Assembly (NCBI RefSeq): GCF_001984155.1
Contig: NZ_MTQO01000046.1
Location: 421,775-485,774, forward strand
DNA length: 64,000 nucleotides
Direction of reading: 5' to 3'
From: Actinosynnema sp. ALI-1.44
GTDB lineage: Bacteria > Actinomycetota > Actinomycetes > Mycobacteriales > Pseudonocardiaceae
The translations under genes and the position numbers were made by a program. Of the stretch, positions 1-8,150 are shown one piece after another. The notes under the pieces were generated by a model, which searched no databases, was not told where the DNA came from, and saw only the letters and a program-made list of their open reading frames with translations. How positions within the stretch are numbered: position 1 is the stretch's first letter; the number at the start of each line of letters is the position of its first letter.

Positions 1-307
1 TGCGCAGGGTCGGCTCATCGGACCGGTCGTGCAGCCCCAACCGGTCGGCAACCAGGGCGGGGACCAGCGCCGGGTCCCGCAGTTCGGCGAACCCGACGAA
101 GACGGCACCGTCCTGGAACGCCTTCACGGAGTCGCTCAGCAGCCGCGCCGCCAGCCTCGTCTTGCCGACGCCGCCAGGACCGGCGAGCGTGACCAGCCTC
201 GCCGATCCCAGCAAGCGCCGTACCTCCGCATGCTCACCACGCCGCCCGACGTAGCTGGTCACCTCCATCAACCCCGCCGGCAAGGCTGGACGAGCAACAC
301 CGCTCAT
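1..307 (-). CDS. N-terminal part of an AfsR/LuxR-type regulator ATPase (runs off the left edge)
   Basis: Read leftwards from ATG at 307, the first 102 residues are visible before the window ends. Residues 15-23 contain the 'VTSYVGRR' entry typical of the NB-ARC/AAA ATPase module of large actinobacterial regulators. A clear P-loop, GPGGVGKTRLA, follows near residue 45, then 'FVGFAELRDPALV', the usual continuation in AfsR/LAL-like proteins. The family binds ATP and couples it to DNA binding, often by a C-terminal LuxR helix-turn-helix, which cannot be seen here. Because the protein starts directly with the ATPase, a SARP N-terminus is absent, so a LuxR-type or TPR-type C-terminus is more likely. 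Family assignment is secure; target genes are unknown. Confidence 0.75.
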   Translation of the reverse strand, partial: MSGVARPALPAGLMEVTSYVGRRGEHAEVRRLLGSARLVTLAGPGGVGKTRLAARLLSDSVKAFQDGAVFVGFAELRDPALVPALVADRLGLHDRSDEPTLR

Positions 308-363
308 GCCGACGCATGCTAATGGTCATCACCAGCGGCGCGCTTCCAGGCGGACGAAGTCGA

Positions 364-1218
364 TCACGACAGGGGACAGGACGCCAGGTACTCGGCGACA
401 CCCGGGCCGCCGGTCGCCGGGCACAGGAACTGCTCGTAGCGGGTGTCCTGGTCGACGAACCGCTTCAACCAGGCGGCGGCGTACCGGCCGGTGATGCTGT
501 TCTCCTTCGTGAAGGCCATGTGGTCGGCTCCGGCCACGTCAAGCAGACCACGGTCCCGCGCGCCGGTGAGGCTGGTGTAGAACGGCCGGGCGTGCTTGTC
601 GACGCTGGCCACACCGTCCGCGCTGCCACCGATGACCAGCGTGGGCGTCGCCACCGTGCTCCACGTCTCGTCCAAGTTGTACGGTGCGAGGGGGACGGAC
701 GCCTTGATGCCGGGCCTGGCCTCCGTCGCGTGGAGCGCGCCTCCCCCGCCCATCGAATGCCCCGTCACGGCGAGCCGCGCCGGGTCAAGCCGCTTGCGGA
801 CCACGTCGGGCGCACGCTGCGCGAGGTAGTCCATCGCGGCCAGCAGTTGCTTGCCCCGCGCCGAGGGCTGGTCGTAGATGCTGTTGGTCGCGATCGTGAA
901 GACCACGAAACCCCGCGAGGCCATGTGCGGCCCGAGCCAGGCGACCGCGCCTTCCGGCGAAACGAAACCCGGCACAGCGACGACACCGCCGAACGTGCCC
1001 TGGCTGGTGTCGTCCGGGTAGTAGATCGTGCCGCCCCCGAAGCCGGTGACCTGCGAGCGGGGAACGACGACCGTGGAATACGTGAAACTGCCGAGGGGCG
1101 CGAGCAGGGCCTGCTCGGTGGGCTTGGGCCCTCGTTCGTACGGGTTGGCAGCGGCCACGGCCGTACCGGGACTGAACGCCAGCACCGCGGCGAGAAGGAC
1201 GATGGACCTCCGGAACAT
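364..1218 (-). CDS. Secreted cutinase/PET-hydrolase-fold esterase
   Basis: This is a 284-residue alpha/beta hydrolase with a Sec signal peptide (FRR, hydrophobic core, AVA-A cleavage near residue 23). The motif GHSMGGGG places the nucleophile at Ser155; Asp201 (GGSADGV) and His233 (GADHMAF) complete the triad. Cys266 and Cys281 match the C-terminal disulfide of actinobacterial cutinases and PET hydrolases, and the length is typical. It should hydrolyse polyester or lipid esters outside the cell. The aromatic clamp that is Trp in characterised cutinases/PETases (the 'PW' before the Asp loop) is Tyr180 here (APYNLDETW), and the oxyanion-side aromatic is Phe85. The gene stands alone, with a 129-nt gap upstream that would hold its promoter. 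Family is sure; the natural substrate is not. Confidence 0.9.
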   Translation of the reverse strand: MFRRSIVLLAAVLAFSPGTAVAAANPYERGPKPTEQALLAPLGSFTYSTVVVPRSQVTGFGGGTIYYPDDTSQGTFGGVVAVPGFVSPEGAVAWLGPHMASRGFVVFTIATNSIYDQPSARGKQLLAAMDYLAQRAPDVVRKRLDPARLAVTGHSMGGGGALHATEARPGIKASVPLAPYNLDETWSTVATPTLVIGGSADGVASVDKHARPFYTSLTGARDRGLLDVAGADHMAFTKENSITGRYAAAWLKRFVDQDTRYEQFLCPATGGPGVAEYLASCPLS

Positions 1219-1347
1219 GGCACTCCTTGCAGGGCTTGTGACATCGACTCCGCTGACCGGGATCGTCCCGATCAGGGTGTCGTCACACTGCCCGACACGC
1301 CAGCCCCCAGCCTCCGTGAGAGTACGTACGCGACTACGTATCCGTGG

Positions 1348-1806
1348 TCAGAGAAGCAGCACAGGCGTCGAAACGGGGCCGTTGCCGGAAAACGAGATCT
1401 TCGCCGGACCTCGCCGCACGAAGTCGTAGGTGAACCGCCCGGAGGCGTTCGCGGACACCTCAAGCACACCCGCGGCCGTACACAATCTGACACGGCAGGC
1501 CCCAGCAGGAACAACCCAGCCGTCCACGCGAACAGTGACAGCACCGCTCTCGGTGACCGCGATCAGAACAGTCCGCCCCGGGCCGTCGAAGACACGCACC
1601 CTCGACCGGTCGTCCGCGTGCCGCGCCACCAGCCGGAGAATCTCGTCACCGGGATTGGTGTGGTCCAATGCGAAGCCGACTGTGTCGGCGAGGTCGTCGG
1701 GCACCGGGTCGATCTCGTCACAGAGCACCCGGAGCCGGTCGAGTACTGCCTGCGTCTCCGGATCAGCCGTGACTCGGGTGGCATCGGCCGCGTCCACAAA
1801 GATCAC
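1348..1806 (-). CDS. Conserved hypothetical protein of the type found next to CHAT/sigma-factor genes
   Basis: A 152-residue soluble protein with no signal peptide or membrane segment. Near residues 20-48 it carries a short acidic signature, 'DEIDPVPDDLADTVGFALD', which I recall from small actinobacterial proteins encoded beside ECF sigma factors and CHAT-domain proteases. The rest is beta-rich and ends in a hydrophobic tail, resembling a carboxypeptidase-regulatory-like beta sandwich. No partner sigma factor or CHAT gene is adjacent, though a broken CHAT gene lies at 35.3-35.9 kb. It is read in the same direction as the cutinase downstream. Real coding is supported by codon bias; function is unknown. 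Confidence 0.55.
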   Translation of the reverse strand: MIFVDAADATRVTADPETQAVLDRLRVLCDEIDPVPDDLADTVGFALDHTNPGDEILRLVARHADDRSRVRVFDGPGRTVLIAVTESGAVTVRVDGWVVPAGACRVRLCTAAGVLEVSANASGRFTYDFVRRGPAKISFSGNGPVSTPVLLL

Positions 1807-1902
1807 CGCCTACGTAAGCGGTCGAGTAGTTCGCTCGCATGGCCCCTGTATCGGTCAGGAACACGACCGCGTTCCGGGTACGGACCGAGTTTCAGCGACA
1901 TG

Positions 1903-1956
1903 AACACGGCCGTGGCGCCACAGCGCGTCTTTGTCGCTGTGGCGCCACGTCGTGTT
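1903..1956 (-). terminator. Long hairpin after the terpene operon
   Basis: A perfect 15-bp inverted repeat (1911-1925 against 1935-1949) encloses a 9-nt loop. With one bulged base it extends about 7 bp further on each side. Each arm contains the self-complementary GTGGCGCCAC. It begins 7 nt beyond the stop of the terpene cyclase, so it most likely terminates the 2-methylisoborneol operon. There is no clear T-tract, as is usual in actinomycetes. Confidence 0.7.
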
Positions 1957-1962
1957 ACGTGC

Positions 1963-3072
1963 CTATCCAGTGCTTGCGACTGGTTCTTCCTCCTGTGGTT
2001 CTTGTTGTGCCGAGGACTTGTACCGGGGATTGGTCGCGTGCCACTCGTAGCCGCCGCCCATCCAGGAGCGGAGGCCACGCAGGAAGCGTTGCAGTTCCAG
2101 TGAGGGGATCGACTGCATGGCCCGGTGTGCTGTTTCGAAGTCACGCACGATCGAGTTGTGCAACTCGACCACGACCTCCGTGGCTTCCTGGATCGAGCAG
2201 TCCCGGTCCGCCGCTATCTGCAGGACCATGTTGCACACCGGTTTCTCGTCCGCCGCGTCCTTCTCCACCGAGTGCAGGTCGTTGACGAGCACTGTCGCTG
2301 TTCCCGCGCGGAACGCCGCTTCGCGGACACGGGGGTCGTAGTAGATCGACGCGGGCACCTCGTATCCGCCCACGACGTCCACCAACGTCATCGACGTGTA
2401 GAAGCTGTCGTGTTGACGTGTCGCCAGATACTTCCACGCCGGGGGGTACTCGCCGGTGTGCCGCCAGGCGGCGTACGCGTTCCAGCTGACGAACATGGCG
2501 AACGTCGAGTAGTTGACGCGCTGGACCTGTGCCGCTGTCCCGAGTTGCGCGACGTGGTCCATTCCCGAACGCAGCGAGACCAGCACCGGATCGGACCGCA
2601 GTTCCGCGTCCAGGGGGACGGAGAACTCCCCCGCGGGCGGCACCGGGTCCATCGCCGCCATCGCCACCGCCAGCCGTGGGGGCAACGCTGTCGGCGACGC
2701 GCCCATTTCGCTGTCGTCGGCGTACAGGTCGTCCGCCGCCCACCACGCCGCGTTCAGCTGCGCCGCGATCAGCAGGCGATCCGGGTCGTCGGAGTCCGGG
2801 TGCGCCAGCATCGCCAGCTTGCCGAACCACGCCTTCCCGAGCAGTTCCAGCTGCTCGCCTTCGAACCCGCACTCCGCCGCCCAGATCACCAGCCTCCGGT
2901 TCACCTCGTCGGCCAGCGGCTCGTCGACTCGCTCGACTATCGGCACGTACAGCGGTGGAGCGCTGCCATCACCCCATTCTCGTTCCACATAGGCTGGGTC
3001 GGAGGAGAGCTGGGACATCACGCGCGCGGCGGATGTCCCCAGCCCCGACGGTCCGAACAGGATGTCCGTCAT
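1963..3072 (-). CDS. 2-methylisoborneol synthase-type terpene cyclase
   Basis: This 369-residue class I terpene cyclase should convert 2-methyl-GPP, made by the upstream methyltransferase, into a C11 bornane alcohol or alkene (2-methylisoborneol or 2-methylenebornane). The N-terminus 'FGPSGLGTSAAR' matches known MIB synthases. The Asp-rich metal motif is DDLYADD (114-120), where Streptomyces enzymes have DDHYCDE. The second metal motif NDLHSVEKD is at 264-272, and the terminal Arg-Tyr pair is at 350-351. It lacks the long Pro-rich N-terminal extension of many Streptomyces homologues. It lies 16 nt after the methyltransferase, so the two are one operon. The cyclic-nucleotide-binding-type gene often found with this pair is absent. 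Choosing between MIB and methylenebornane would need product analysis. Confidence 0.88.
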   Translation of the reverse strand: MTDILFGPSGLGTSAARVMSQLSSDPAYVEREWGDGSAPPLYVPIVERVDEPLADEVNRRLVIWAAECGFEGEQLELLGKAWFGKLAMLAHPDSDDPDRLLIAAQLNAAWWAADDLYADDSEMGASPTALPPRLAVAMAAMDPVPPAGEFSVPLDAELRSDPVLVSLRSGMDHVAQLGTAAQVQRVNYSTFAMFVSWNAYAAWRHTGEYPPAWKYLATRQHDSFYTSMTLVDVVGGYEVPASIYYDPRVREAAFRAGTATVLVNDLHSVEKDAADEKPVCNMVLQIAADRDCSIQEATEVVVELHNSIVRDFETAHRAMQSIPSLELQRFLRGLRSWMGGGYEWHATNPRYKSSAQQEPQEEEPVASTG

Positions 3073-3088
3073 CTGGCCTTCCCCGTCG

Positions 3089-3937
3089 TCAGATTCGGTC
3101 GGCCGCGATCAGCAGGTAGTGGAAGCTGCCCTCCTTGTAGGCGGTCAGGAACGGGTCCTCGATGCCGGTCGCGACGGATGACTGCGCCCGCAGTTCCCAG
3201 TACGGGATGGTCGCAGGCGTCAGGTCCACCACGTTGATCGGGACGAACCCGTTGGCGCCCAGCGCCTTGAAGTACTCGCTGCGGGGGTGGATGTTGCAGA
3301 TGTAGTGCTGGTCGATCTGGCTGACGGCGCGCGAGCGCCCGCCGGTGACGTCGTTGTAGCAGCCGGTGATGCACACGTACCGGCCACCGGGCTGGATCAG
3401 CCGCGCGAACTCACCGTACAACTGGTGCAGGTCCACGTACATCGTTGTCTCGTTCGTCCAGATTCCGCGCATCGAACCGGTGTCGAACCCGGTGTCCAGC
3501 ATGTTGCGGAAGTGGAACCGCACCTTGTCGTCGACTTTGCGTTGCCGCGCCTGGTCATTGGCGAACGCGACCTGCTGTTCGGAGATGCTCACGCCGTCCA
3601 CGCTGCACCCGAACCGGTGGTTGGCCATGATGCTCGTGCCACCGCGGCCGGAGCCCGCGTCCATCAGCCGGTCGGTCGGCGCGATGTCACCCAGGTGGTC
3701 GAGCAGGACGTTCGCCTGCGCCGTCTCCAGCCTGTGCATCTCCTCGATGACCGCCTGGTCGCCCGCGGTGAGCACCGACTTGTCGTAGTCGCCCAGCCCG
3801 TAGTGGTGGTGGTACAGCCCGTCTACGTCACCCAGTTTGATGTTGACCGGATCCTTCTCGGCGTTCCAGTACGCGGCGATGGAACGCTGGTATTCGCTGC
3901 GCAGTACGGGTCCGGTGGCGGGCTGGACAGTGGTCAT
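3089..3937 (-). CDS. Geranyl diphosphate 2-C-methyltransferase
   Basis: A 282-residue SAM-dependent methyltransferase whose N-terminus (SEYQRSIAAYWN, then GLYHHHYGLGDYD) is diagnostic for GPP C-methyltransferases of the 2-methylisoborneol pathway. SAM motif I reads LMDAGSGRGG (91-100). The enzyme methylates C2 of geranyl diphosphate to give the C11 precursor used by the cyclase encoded 16 nt downstream. It is the first gene of the operon; about 200 nt of non-coding sequence (3938-4136) upstream would contain the promoter. Gene order methyltransferase then cyclase is the common order in actinomycetes. The call is strong because both signature partners are adjacent. Confidence 0.92.
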   Translation of the reverse strand: MTTVQPATGPVLRSEYQRSIAAYWNAEKDPVNIKLGDVDGLYHHHYGLGDYDKSVLTAGDQAVIEEMHRLETAQANVLLDHLGDIAPTDRLMDAGSGRGGTSIMANHRFGCSVDGVSISEQQVAFANDQARQRKVDDKVRFHFRNMLDTGFDTGSMRGIWTNETTMYVDLHQLYGEFARLIQPGGRYVCITGCYNDVTGGRSRAVSQIDQHYICNIHPRSEYFKALGANGFVPINVVDLTPATIPYWELRAQSSVATGIEDPFLTAYKEGSFHYLLIAADRI

Positions 3938-4136
3938 CCGGTGACTCCTTCAAGGCTCGGTTCGCGCCGTCGCCCACCGAGCCTTGCAGCCGCACCCGGC
4001 CGCTGCGATCCGCCAGCCGGGGGCCCCGCCCGCACTAACGGGTGGTTCACAATGGACCATGAGTAGTGCACTGTCCACAAGTGATCTTCGATCCTGACGT
4101 TTCGCCTTCGCCGAACATTCCACTTTTCGTGGCCAC

Positions 4137-4655
4137 TCAGGCGCCGGACGATTCCTCCGCGATGCCCTTGATGTGCGCGAGCGTCGCGGTCATGTTGCGC
4201 TCGAGTTCGCGTAGCCGGACGAACACGATCTTCTGTTCCTTGTCCGGCATACGATCGATCGCGGACGACAACCCGGAGCGGCCGGGCCCGACCCGCACCC
4301 ACTGGGCCAGTTCGGTGCCGCCGTCCTTTCCCCGCAGGTGAAACCGCCAGGTCGCGGACGGCTCGGCGACGTCGCCGACGGCCCAGCCGAAGGTCCGGCC
4401 CCGCTCGCAGTCGACCACCTCGGACGTGGTCGACCACTCACCGAACGACTCGTGCCTGCTGTGCCCGACGAACCTGTGGCCGAGCGCGGGCCCGGTGACG
4501 CCGTCCAGCCATGCCACCCACTGCAGCTCGGTGCTCATGTCGGCCATCCGTTCGACGTCGGCCACGATCGCCCACACCCGATCGGGTGCCGCGTCGATCC
4601 ACGTCCGCACCTCGACCGTGGGCTTGTCCGCGTACCGCGCGCCCGTCCACTCCAT
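4137..4655 (-). CDS. SRPBCC-family (polyketide cyclase/START-like) protein
   Basis: About 172 residues starting MEWTGARY. I prefer ATG 4655 to the in-frame GTG at 4679 because GAGAGGG lies 13 nt upstream; the GTG would overlap the HxlR stop as GTGA. The sequence 'VEVRTWIDAAPDRVWAIVADVERM' is the beginning of the SRPBCC helix-grip fold, which binds hydrophobic ligands. It is the third gene of an LLM oxidoreductase-HxlR-SRPBCC operon. The cluster suggests handling of a small lipophilic or aromatic compound, perhaps under HxlR control. No catalytic residues can be assigned and the ligand is unknown. Confidence 0.8.
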   Translation of the reverse strand: MEWTGARYADKPTVEVRTWIDAAPDRVWAIVADVERMADMSTELQWVAWLDGVTGPALGHRFVGHSRHESFGEWSTTSEVVDCERGRTFGWAVGDVAEPSATWRFHLRGKDGGTELAQWVRVGPGRSGLSSAIDRMPDKEQKIVFVRLRELERNMTATLAHIKGIAEESSGA

Positions 4656-4675
4656 CGCCGTTTCACCCTCTCGTG

Positions 4676-5176
4676 TCACGCCTGCGCGAAACGCCGCCGG
4701 ACCTCCGGCAGCGCCTTGAGCCGTTCGGGGTACCCGGGACCGAAGCCCATCGTCACGTCATCCGATGACAGGCTTCCGCCGCACGCCGAGCACACCACGT
4801 CGGCGTGCGCGTCCTGTCCGCATCCCCTGTGCCGCATCGTCACCGGTGGACCATCCACACTGGACAGCCAGCGGTCACCCCACCGGGTCATGGCGGCCAG
4901 CACACCGAAGAAGTCCCTGCCCTTCTCGGTGAGCACGTAGTCGTACCGGACCGGCTTGTCCTGGTACGGCTGCTTGTCCAGCAGCCCCTCGGCGACGAGC
5001 CTGGTCAGCCGGTCGGTAAGGGTGTTGCGGGCGATGCCGAGCCCGTGCTGGAAGTCGTCGAAGCGGCGGATGCCGTAGAACGCCTCACGCAGCACCAGCG
5101 GCGTCCACCAGTCCCCCAACAGGTCCATGGTCCGCGCGATGGAACACGGCCACCGGTTCAGCGAACTGCGTTTCAC
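4676..5176 (-). CDS. HxlR-family winged-helix regulator
   Basis: 166 residues. The core 'CSIARTMDLLGDWWTPLVLREAFYG' (shown in part; residues 11-35) and 'GIARNTLTDRLTRLVAEGLL' are the classic HxlR DNA-binding domain. The C-terminal third has paired Cys residues (HRGCGQ and CSACGG), suggesting a small zinc ribbon, as in several actinobacterial HxlR proteins. HxlR proteins usually respond to aldehydes, quinones or redox signals and control adjacent genes. The start overlaps the stop of the LLM gene (ATGA), so it is translated together with it and likely autoregulates through the palindrome at 6257-6275. Confidence 0.88.
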   Translation of the reverse strand: MKRSSLNRWPCSIARTMDLLGDWWTPLVLREAFYGIRRFDDFQHGLGIARNTLTDRLTRLVAEGLLDKQPYQDKPVRYDYVLTEKGRDFFGVLAAMTRWGDRWLSSVDGPPVTMRHRGCGQDAHADVVCSACGGSLSSDDVTMGFGPGYPERLKALPEVRRRFAQA

Positions 5177-6216
5177 GGGATCTCCTTGACCATCTCGATC
5201 GCCCTGGCCAGCGTGTCAAGCCGTTCGCCGGGCGTCTGCCCGGCCGGGTACAGCCGCACGGTGTCCACACCCGCGGCGCGCCACACACGCAGCCGGTCGC
5301 GCACCATCTGTTCCGTGCCGATCAACGTCGTGCCCAGGACCATCTCGTCCGTGACCAACTCGGCGGCACCGTCCCGGTCACCGGCCTGCCAGCGTTGCTT
5401 GACCTCGGCGGCCACGTCGGCCCAGCCTTGCCTGCTGTACGCCTGGTTGTAGAAGTTCGTCGTCGCGGAGCCCATCCCGCCGAGGCTGAACGCGAGTTCC
5501 TTCCTGCGGCCCGCGACCATCGCGCGCAACGCTTCCTCGTCGGGTGCGAAGGCGACTTCCGCGCCCTGGCAGATGTCCAGGTCCGCGCGAGTGCGCCCGC
5601 TGTCGGCGATGCCGTCGTCGATGTGCTTGAAGTACGCGTCGGCCGCGCCTTCCGGCACGAAGCTGGTGCCGAGCCAGCCGTCGGCGATCCGTCCGGTCAG
5701 CCGCAGCATCGCGGGCGACAACGCGGCCAGGTAGACGGGGATGTCGTAGGCCGGGCGCGTGGACAACCGCATCGGTTTGCCGCCCCCGCCGGGCAGCGGG
5801 ATCCGGAACGCCTCGCCGGCGTACGCGATCTTGTCGCCGCCGAACACCTGCCGGATGATCTCCACCGTCTCCCGCATCCGGGTCAGCGGTTTGGCGAACG
5901 GCACACCGTGCAGGCCTTCCACCACCTGCGGCCCCGACGCGCCGAGCCCGAGCAGGAACCGCCCGTCGGACAGGTTCGACAGCGTGATCGCCGTCTGCGC
6001 CATGACGACCGGGGTGCGTGTGCCCAGTTGGAAGATGCCGGACCCGAGCACCAGCCGCTCGGTGCGGGCCGCGAGGTACCCGAGCGCCGACGGGGCGTCC
6101 GATCCCCACGCCTCGGCCACGAAGCACACGTCCAGCCCCAGCTTCTCGGCCTCGACGACGAAGCCGGTCTGCGCGTGCCAGTCGCCGGAGACCTCGACGG
6201 TAGTCGCAGTGCGCAT
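5173..6216 (-). CDS. LLM-class F420-dependent oxidoreductase
   Basis: A 347-residue luciferase-like monooxygenase-fold protein. The TIM-barrel pattern (AEKLGLDVCFVAEAWG near 25-40; 'LGSGIFQLGTRTPVVMAQTA' near 78-97; 'GRFLLGLGASGPQVVEGLHG') matches the F420-dependent oxidoreductases abundant in actinomycetes. It would use reduced F420 (or FMN) for hydride transfer to, or oxidation of, an unidentified substrate. It is the first gene of the operon with HxlR (4-nt overlap) and SRPBCC. The intergenic stretch 6217-6317 contains an inverted repeat likely to be the HxlR operator. Confidence 0.87.
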   Translation of the reverse strand: MRTATTVEVSGDWHAQTGFVVEAEKLGLDVCFVAEAWGSDAPSALGYLAARTERLVLGSGIFQLGTRTPVVMAQTAITLSNLSDGRFLLGLGASGPQVVEGLHGVPFAKPLTRMRETVEIIRQVFGGDKIAYAGEAFRIPLPGGGGKPMRLSTRPAYDIPVYLAALSPAMLRLTGRIADGWLGTSFVPEGAADAYFKHIDDGIADSGRTRADLDICQGAEVAFAPDEEALRAMVAGRRKELAFSLGGMGSATTNFYNQAYSRQGWADVAAEVKQRWQAGDRDGAAELVTDEMVLGTTLIGTEQMVRDRLRVWRAAGVDTVRLYPAGQTPGERLDTLARAIEMVKEIP

Positions 6217-6256
6217 CGCCCAGACCGCCCCTTCACGTCGTCTACCAGGATAGTTG

Positions 6257-6275
6257 CGTAGATAGACTCACTACG
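6257..6275 (-). promoter_or_regulatory. Candidate HxlR operator
   Basis: The inverted repeat CGTAG-N9-CTACG lies 41-59 nt upstream of the LLM oxidoreductase start, the first gene of an operon that encodes an HxlR regulator. Position and symmetry fit an autoregulatory operator. No further copies were searched for. Confidence 0.4.
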
Positions 6276-6317
6276 TCAAGGGATGACCCGGCGGTTGCCG
6301 GGCCAGCAGGACCTCGT

Positions 6318-7190
6318 TCAGTTGCCGTCGAGCACCTCACGCAGCCGAGCCGCGAACGCCTCGGGCTGCCCGGCGTAACCGAACTCGCCGCCCATGAAAC
6401 CGCCGTGGTGGCTCGGGAACACGGTGGCTTCCTGCCCGAGTAGTTCGGCCGTCGACCTGGCGGTGCGCCCGGTGAATGTGTCGCCCGTCTCCTCGCCGAC
6501 CGCGATCACCACGCGGGTCGGCGCGGCCCGCAACGCCGCGGCGTCGACGACGTACTCCGTGACCGCGAGGGACCGCTCGGACAGCAGCGGGTCGTCCCGC
6601 TTGCCGTCGTCCTCCACCGGCATGCCGAACGCGGCCGGGTCCGCCGGGGGCTGGGCGAAGTACTCGTCGGTGAACTGGCCCTGCCACATGGTCATGGCCA
6701 GGAAGGCGGCCATTCCGGCGCCTTGGCCCTTGGCCTGGTACGCGGCCATGAAGGCGTCACGGGCGCGCATGGTGGCCTCGGCGTCCGGCAACACCGTGAT
6801 GATCGGGGGCTCATGGGCGACAAGCGTGGTCACGTCGTCCGGGTACGCCGTCACGAGAGCGAGCGCGGTCACCGCTCCCCCGCTGCTGGCGAACACCTCC
6901 ACCGGTCCGGCACCCAACGCCTCGATCAACGCGTGCAGGTCCTGCGCCTGCACGGCGGGCACGGCAGTTGTCACGCCGTCCCGGCGGGTACTGCTTCGGC
7001 CGAGGCCGCGCGGGTCGTAGGTGACCACCGTGCGATCAGGGAAATACGACGCCAGCGTCGTGAAGCCGTTGGCCTCCATCGGCTGACCGATCATGAACAA
7101 CAGCGGGCGCCCATCCGCGGCGGGCACCGGGCCGTGCAGGTCGTAGGCGAGGTCGACCTCGGGCGTTTCGAGTACGTGTGTAGTCACCAT
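6318..7190 (-). CDS. Alpha/beta-hydrolase
   Basis: 290 residues, cytoplasmic. The fold is clear: 'TVVTYDPRGLGRSS' (54-67), nucleophile elbow AxSxG with Ser103 (VFASSGGAV), an acid in 'AVGEETGDT' and a late His in 'PSHHGGFMGG'. Such proteins hydrolyse esters, epoxides or C-C bonds; the specificity cannot be read. It is tandem to, but separated by about 100 nt from, the LLM operon, and its own promoter region (7191-7343) is shared divergently with the GlsB-like gene. Confidence 0.85.
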   Translation of the reverse strand: MVTTHVLETPEVDLAYDLHGPVPAADGRPLLFMIGQPMEANGFTTLASYFPDRTVVTYDPRGLGRSSTRRDGVTTAVPAVQAQDLHALIEALGAGPVEVFASSGGAVTALALVTAYPDDVTTLVAHEPPIITVLPDAEATMRARDAFMAAYQAKGQGAGMAAFLAMTMWQGQFTDEYFAQPPADPAAFGMPVEDDGKRDDPLLSERSLAVTEYVVDAAALRAAPTRVVIAVGEETGDTFTGRTARSTAELLGQEATVFPSHHGGFMGGEFGYAGQPEAFAARLREVLDGN

Positions 7191-7343
7191 GGCTGTAGAG
7201 ACGTCTCTCGTGTCGGGAACTCATCGCTCAATCGGGTGTAGAGCATCGCACGTGATCATCGCCGCACATGCCCACGGCGCGCAGCGGGTACCCCGAGGTC
7301 AGCGAGGCCCTAGTGGTGGGCCTCCCGCAGCGAGGAGCTAGTC

Positions 7344-7616
7344 ATGACCGTCGGCGGCCTTATCAGCGCCCTCATCGTGGGCCTCATCATCGGCGCGCTG
7401 GGACGCCTGGTCGTCCCCGGCAAACAGTCCATCCCGATCTGGCTGACGATCGTGATCGGTATCGTCGCCGCCCTGATCGGCACCTTCATCGCCAACGCGC
7501 TGGGTGTCGGCGACACCGCCGGCATCGACTGGATCGAGGTCATCATCCAGGTCGTGCTCGCGGCGGGTGGTGTGATGATCGCGGCGGGCGCGTACGGCCG
7601 ACGACAAGTTCGCTGA
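7344..7616 (+). CDS. GlsB/YeaQ/YmgE-family small membrane stress protein
   Basis: 90 residues with three hydrophobic segments (approx. 5-25, 34-55, 66-84). The pattern 'GLIIGALGRLVVPGKQSIPIW' (positions 16-36, key residues G-R-L-V-P-G) is the transglycosylase-associated/GlsB family hallmark. These are Gly-rich inner-membrane proteins tied to general stress. A good RBS (GAGGAG) precedes the ATG. A GGGTAC element at 7286-7291 could be a stress-sigma -10, but no matching -35 is present at the usual spacing. A hairpin follows at 7627-7663. Confidence 0.85.
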   Translation: MTVGGLISALIVGLIIGALGRLVVPGKQSIPIWLTIVIGIVAALIGTFIANALGVGDTAGIDWIEVIIQVVLAAGGVMIAAGAYGRRQVR

Positions 7617-7626
7617 CGCGTCACGC

Positions 7627-7663
7627 GCACCGGGGTGGCCAGGGATCCTAGTCGCCCCGGTGC
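7627..7663. terminator. Bidirectional terminator between convergent genes
   Basis: A 9-bp perfect stem (GCACCGGGG at 7627-7635 with its complement at 7655-7663) lies between the stop of the GlsB-like gene (7616) and the stop of the convergent lipoprotein gene (7674). It probably ends both transcripts. Confidence 0.65.
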
Positions 7664-7673
7664 ACGCGCGTTC

Positions 7674-8150
7674 CTACCGCTCGCCGCCGATCGAGTCCAG
7701 CAGGTCCTTGGCTTGCTGTTGGGTGAAGCGGTGCTGGATCTGGATCTTCCCGCCGGGGATCGGACCGTTGATCTGCGCGGCGAACACGACCAGGTTGTCG
7801 ACGATCAAGGCCATCCGCTTGGCGACGTTGGCCTGCGTCAACTCGCTGAGCTTCCCGGTGAGGTCGTCGGGGAGTTCGAGGTGCACGAGCCACCCGGACG
7901 CCCCTTGCTTGTCGTACTCGATGTACGCCCGCTTGAAGCGCTCGAGCCGCAGTTCGACCGGCCCCAACGCGTACTCCTCACCCGCGTTGTCGCGCAGCTT
8001 GATGTCCGGGGGCGTCGTTTCGACCACCAGACGCACTTCGACCGGTTTGCTCAGCTCGGCCTTGTTCGACCCGACCGGCGTCCCCTCGGTCGTCGAGCAC
8101 CCCGCGGTCAACGCCAGCACCACCGCCACCAGACCCCAGATTCCCCGCAT
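7674..8150 (-). CDS. Putative lipoprotein of unknown function
   Basis: 158 residues from ATG 8150, chosen because it gives a clean lipoprotein signal: MRG, a hydrophobic run and lipobox LTAGC with the lipid Cys at about residue 16. The mature part is soluble and contains 'VEVRLVVETTPPDIKLRDNAG' (key residues V-P-D-I-K-L) and a C-terminal region rich in Gln/Lys ('IQIQHRFTQQQAKDLLDSI'). No enzymatic motif is visible. The longer in-frame extension upstream has no signal peptide and is unlikely. It should be anchored on the outer face of the cytoplasmic membrane. Confidence 0.7.
   Translation of the reverse strand: MRGIWGLVAVVLALTAGCSTTEGTPVGSNKAELSKPVEVRLVVETTPPDIKLRDNAGEEYALGPVELRLERFKRAYIEYDKQGASGWLVHLELPDDLTGKLSELTQANVAKRMALIVDNLVVFAAQINGPIPGGKIQIQHRFTQQQAKDLLDSIGGER

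Noticed and set aside
316..2103. Long rightward open frame (595 codons)
   Set aside because: It is antisense to the cutinase and the small conserved gene, has no family resemblance and is composed of Arg/Gly/Pro-rich shadow sequence typical of high-GC DNA.
7267..7291. Stress-sigma promoter before the GlsB-like gene
   Set aside because: GGGTAC is present, but no GNNT element exists at 14-16 nt spacing.
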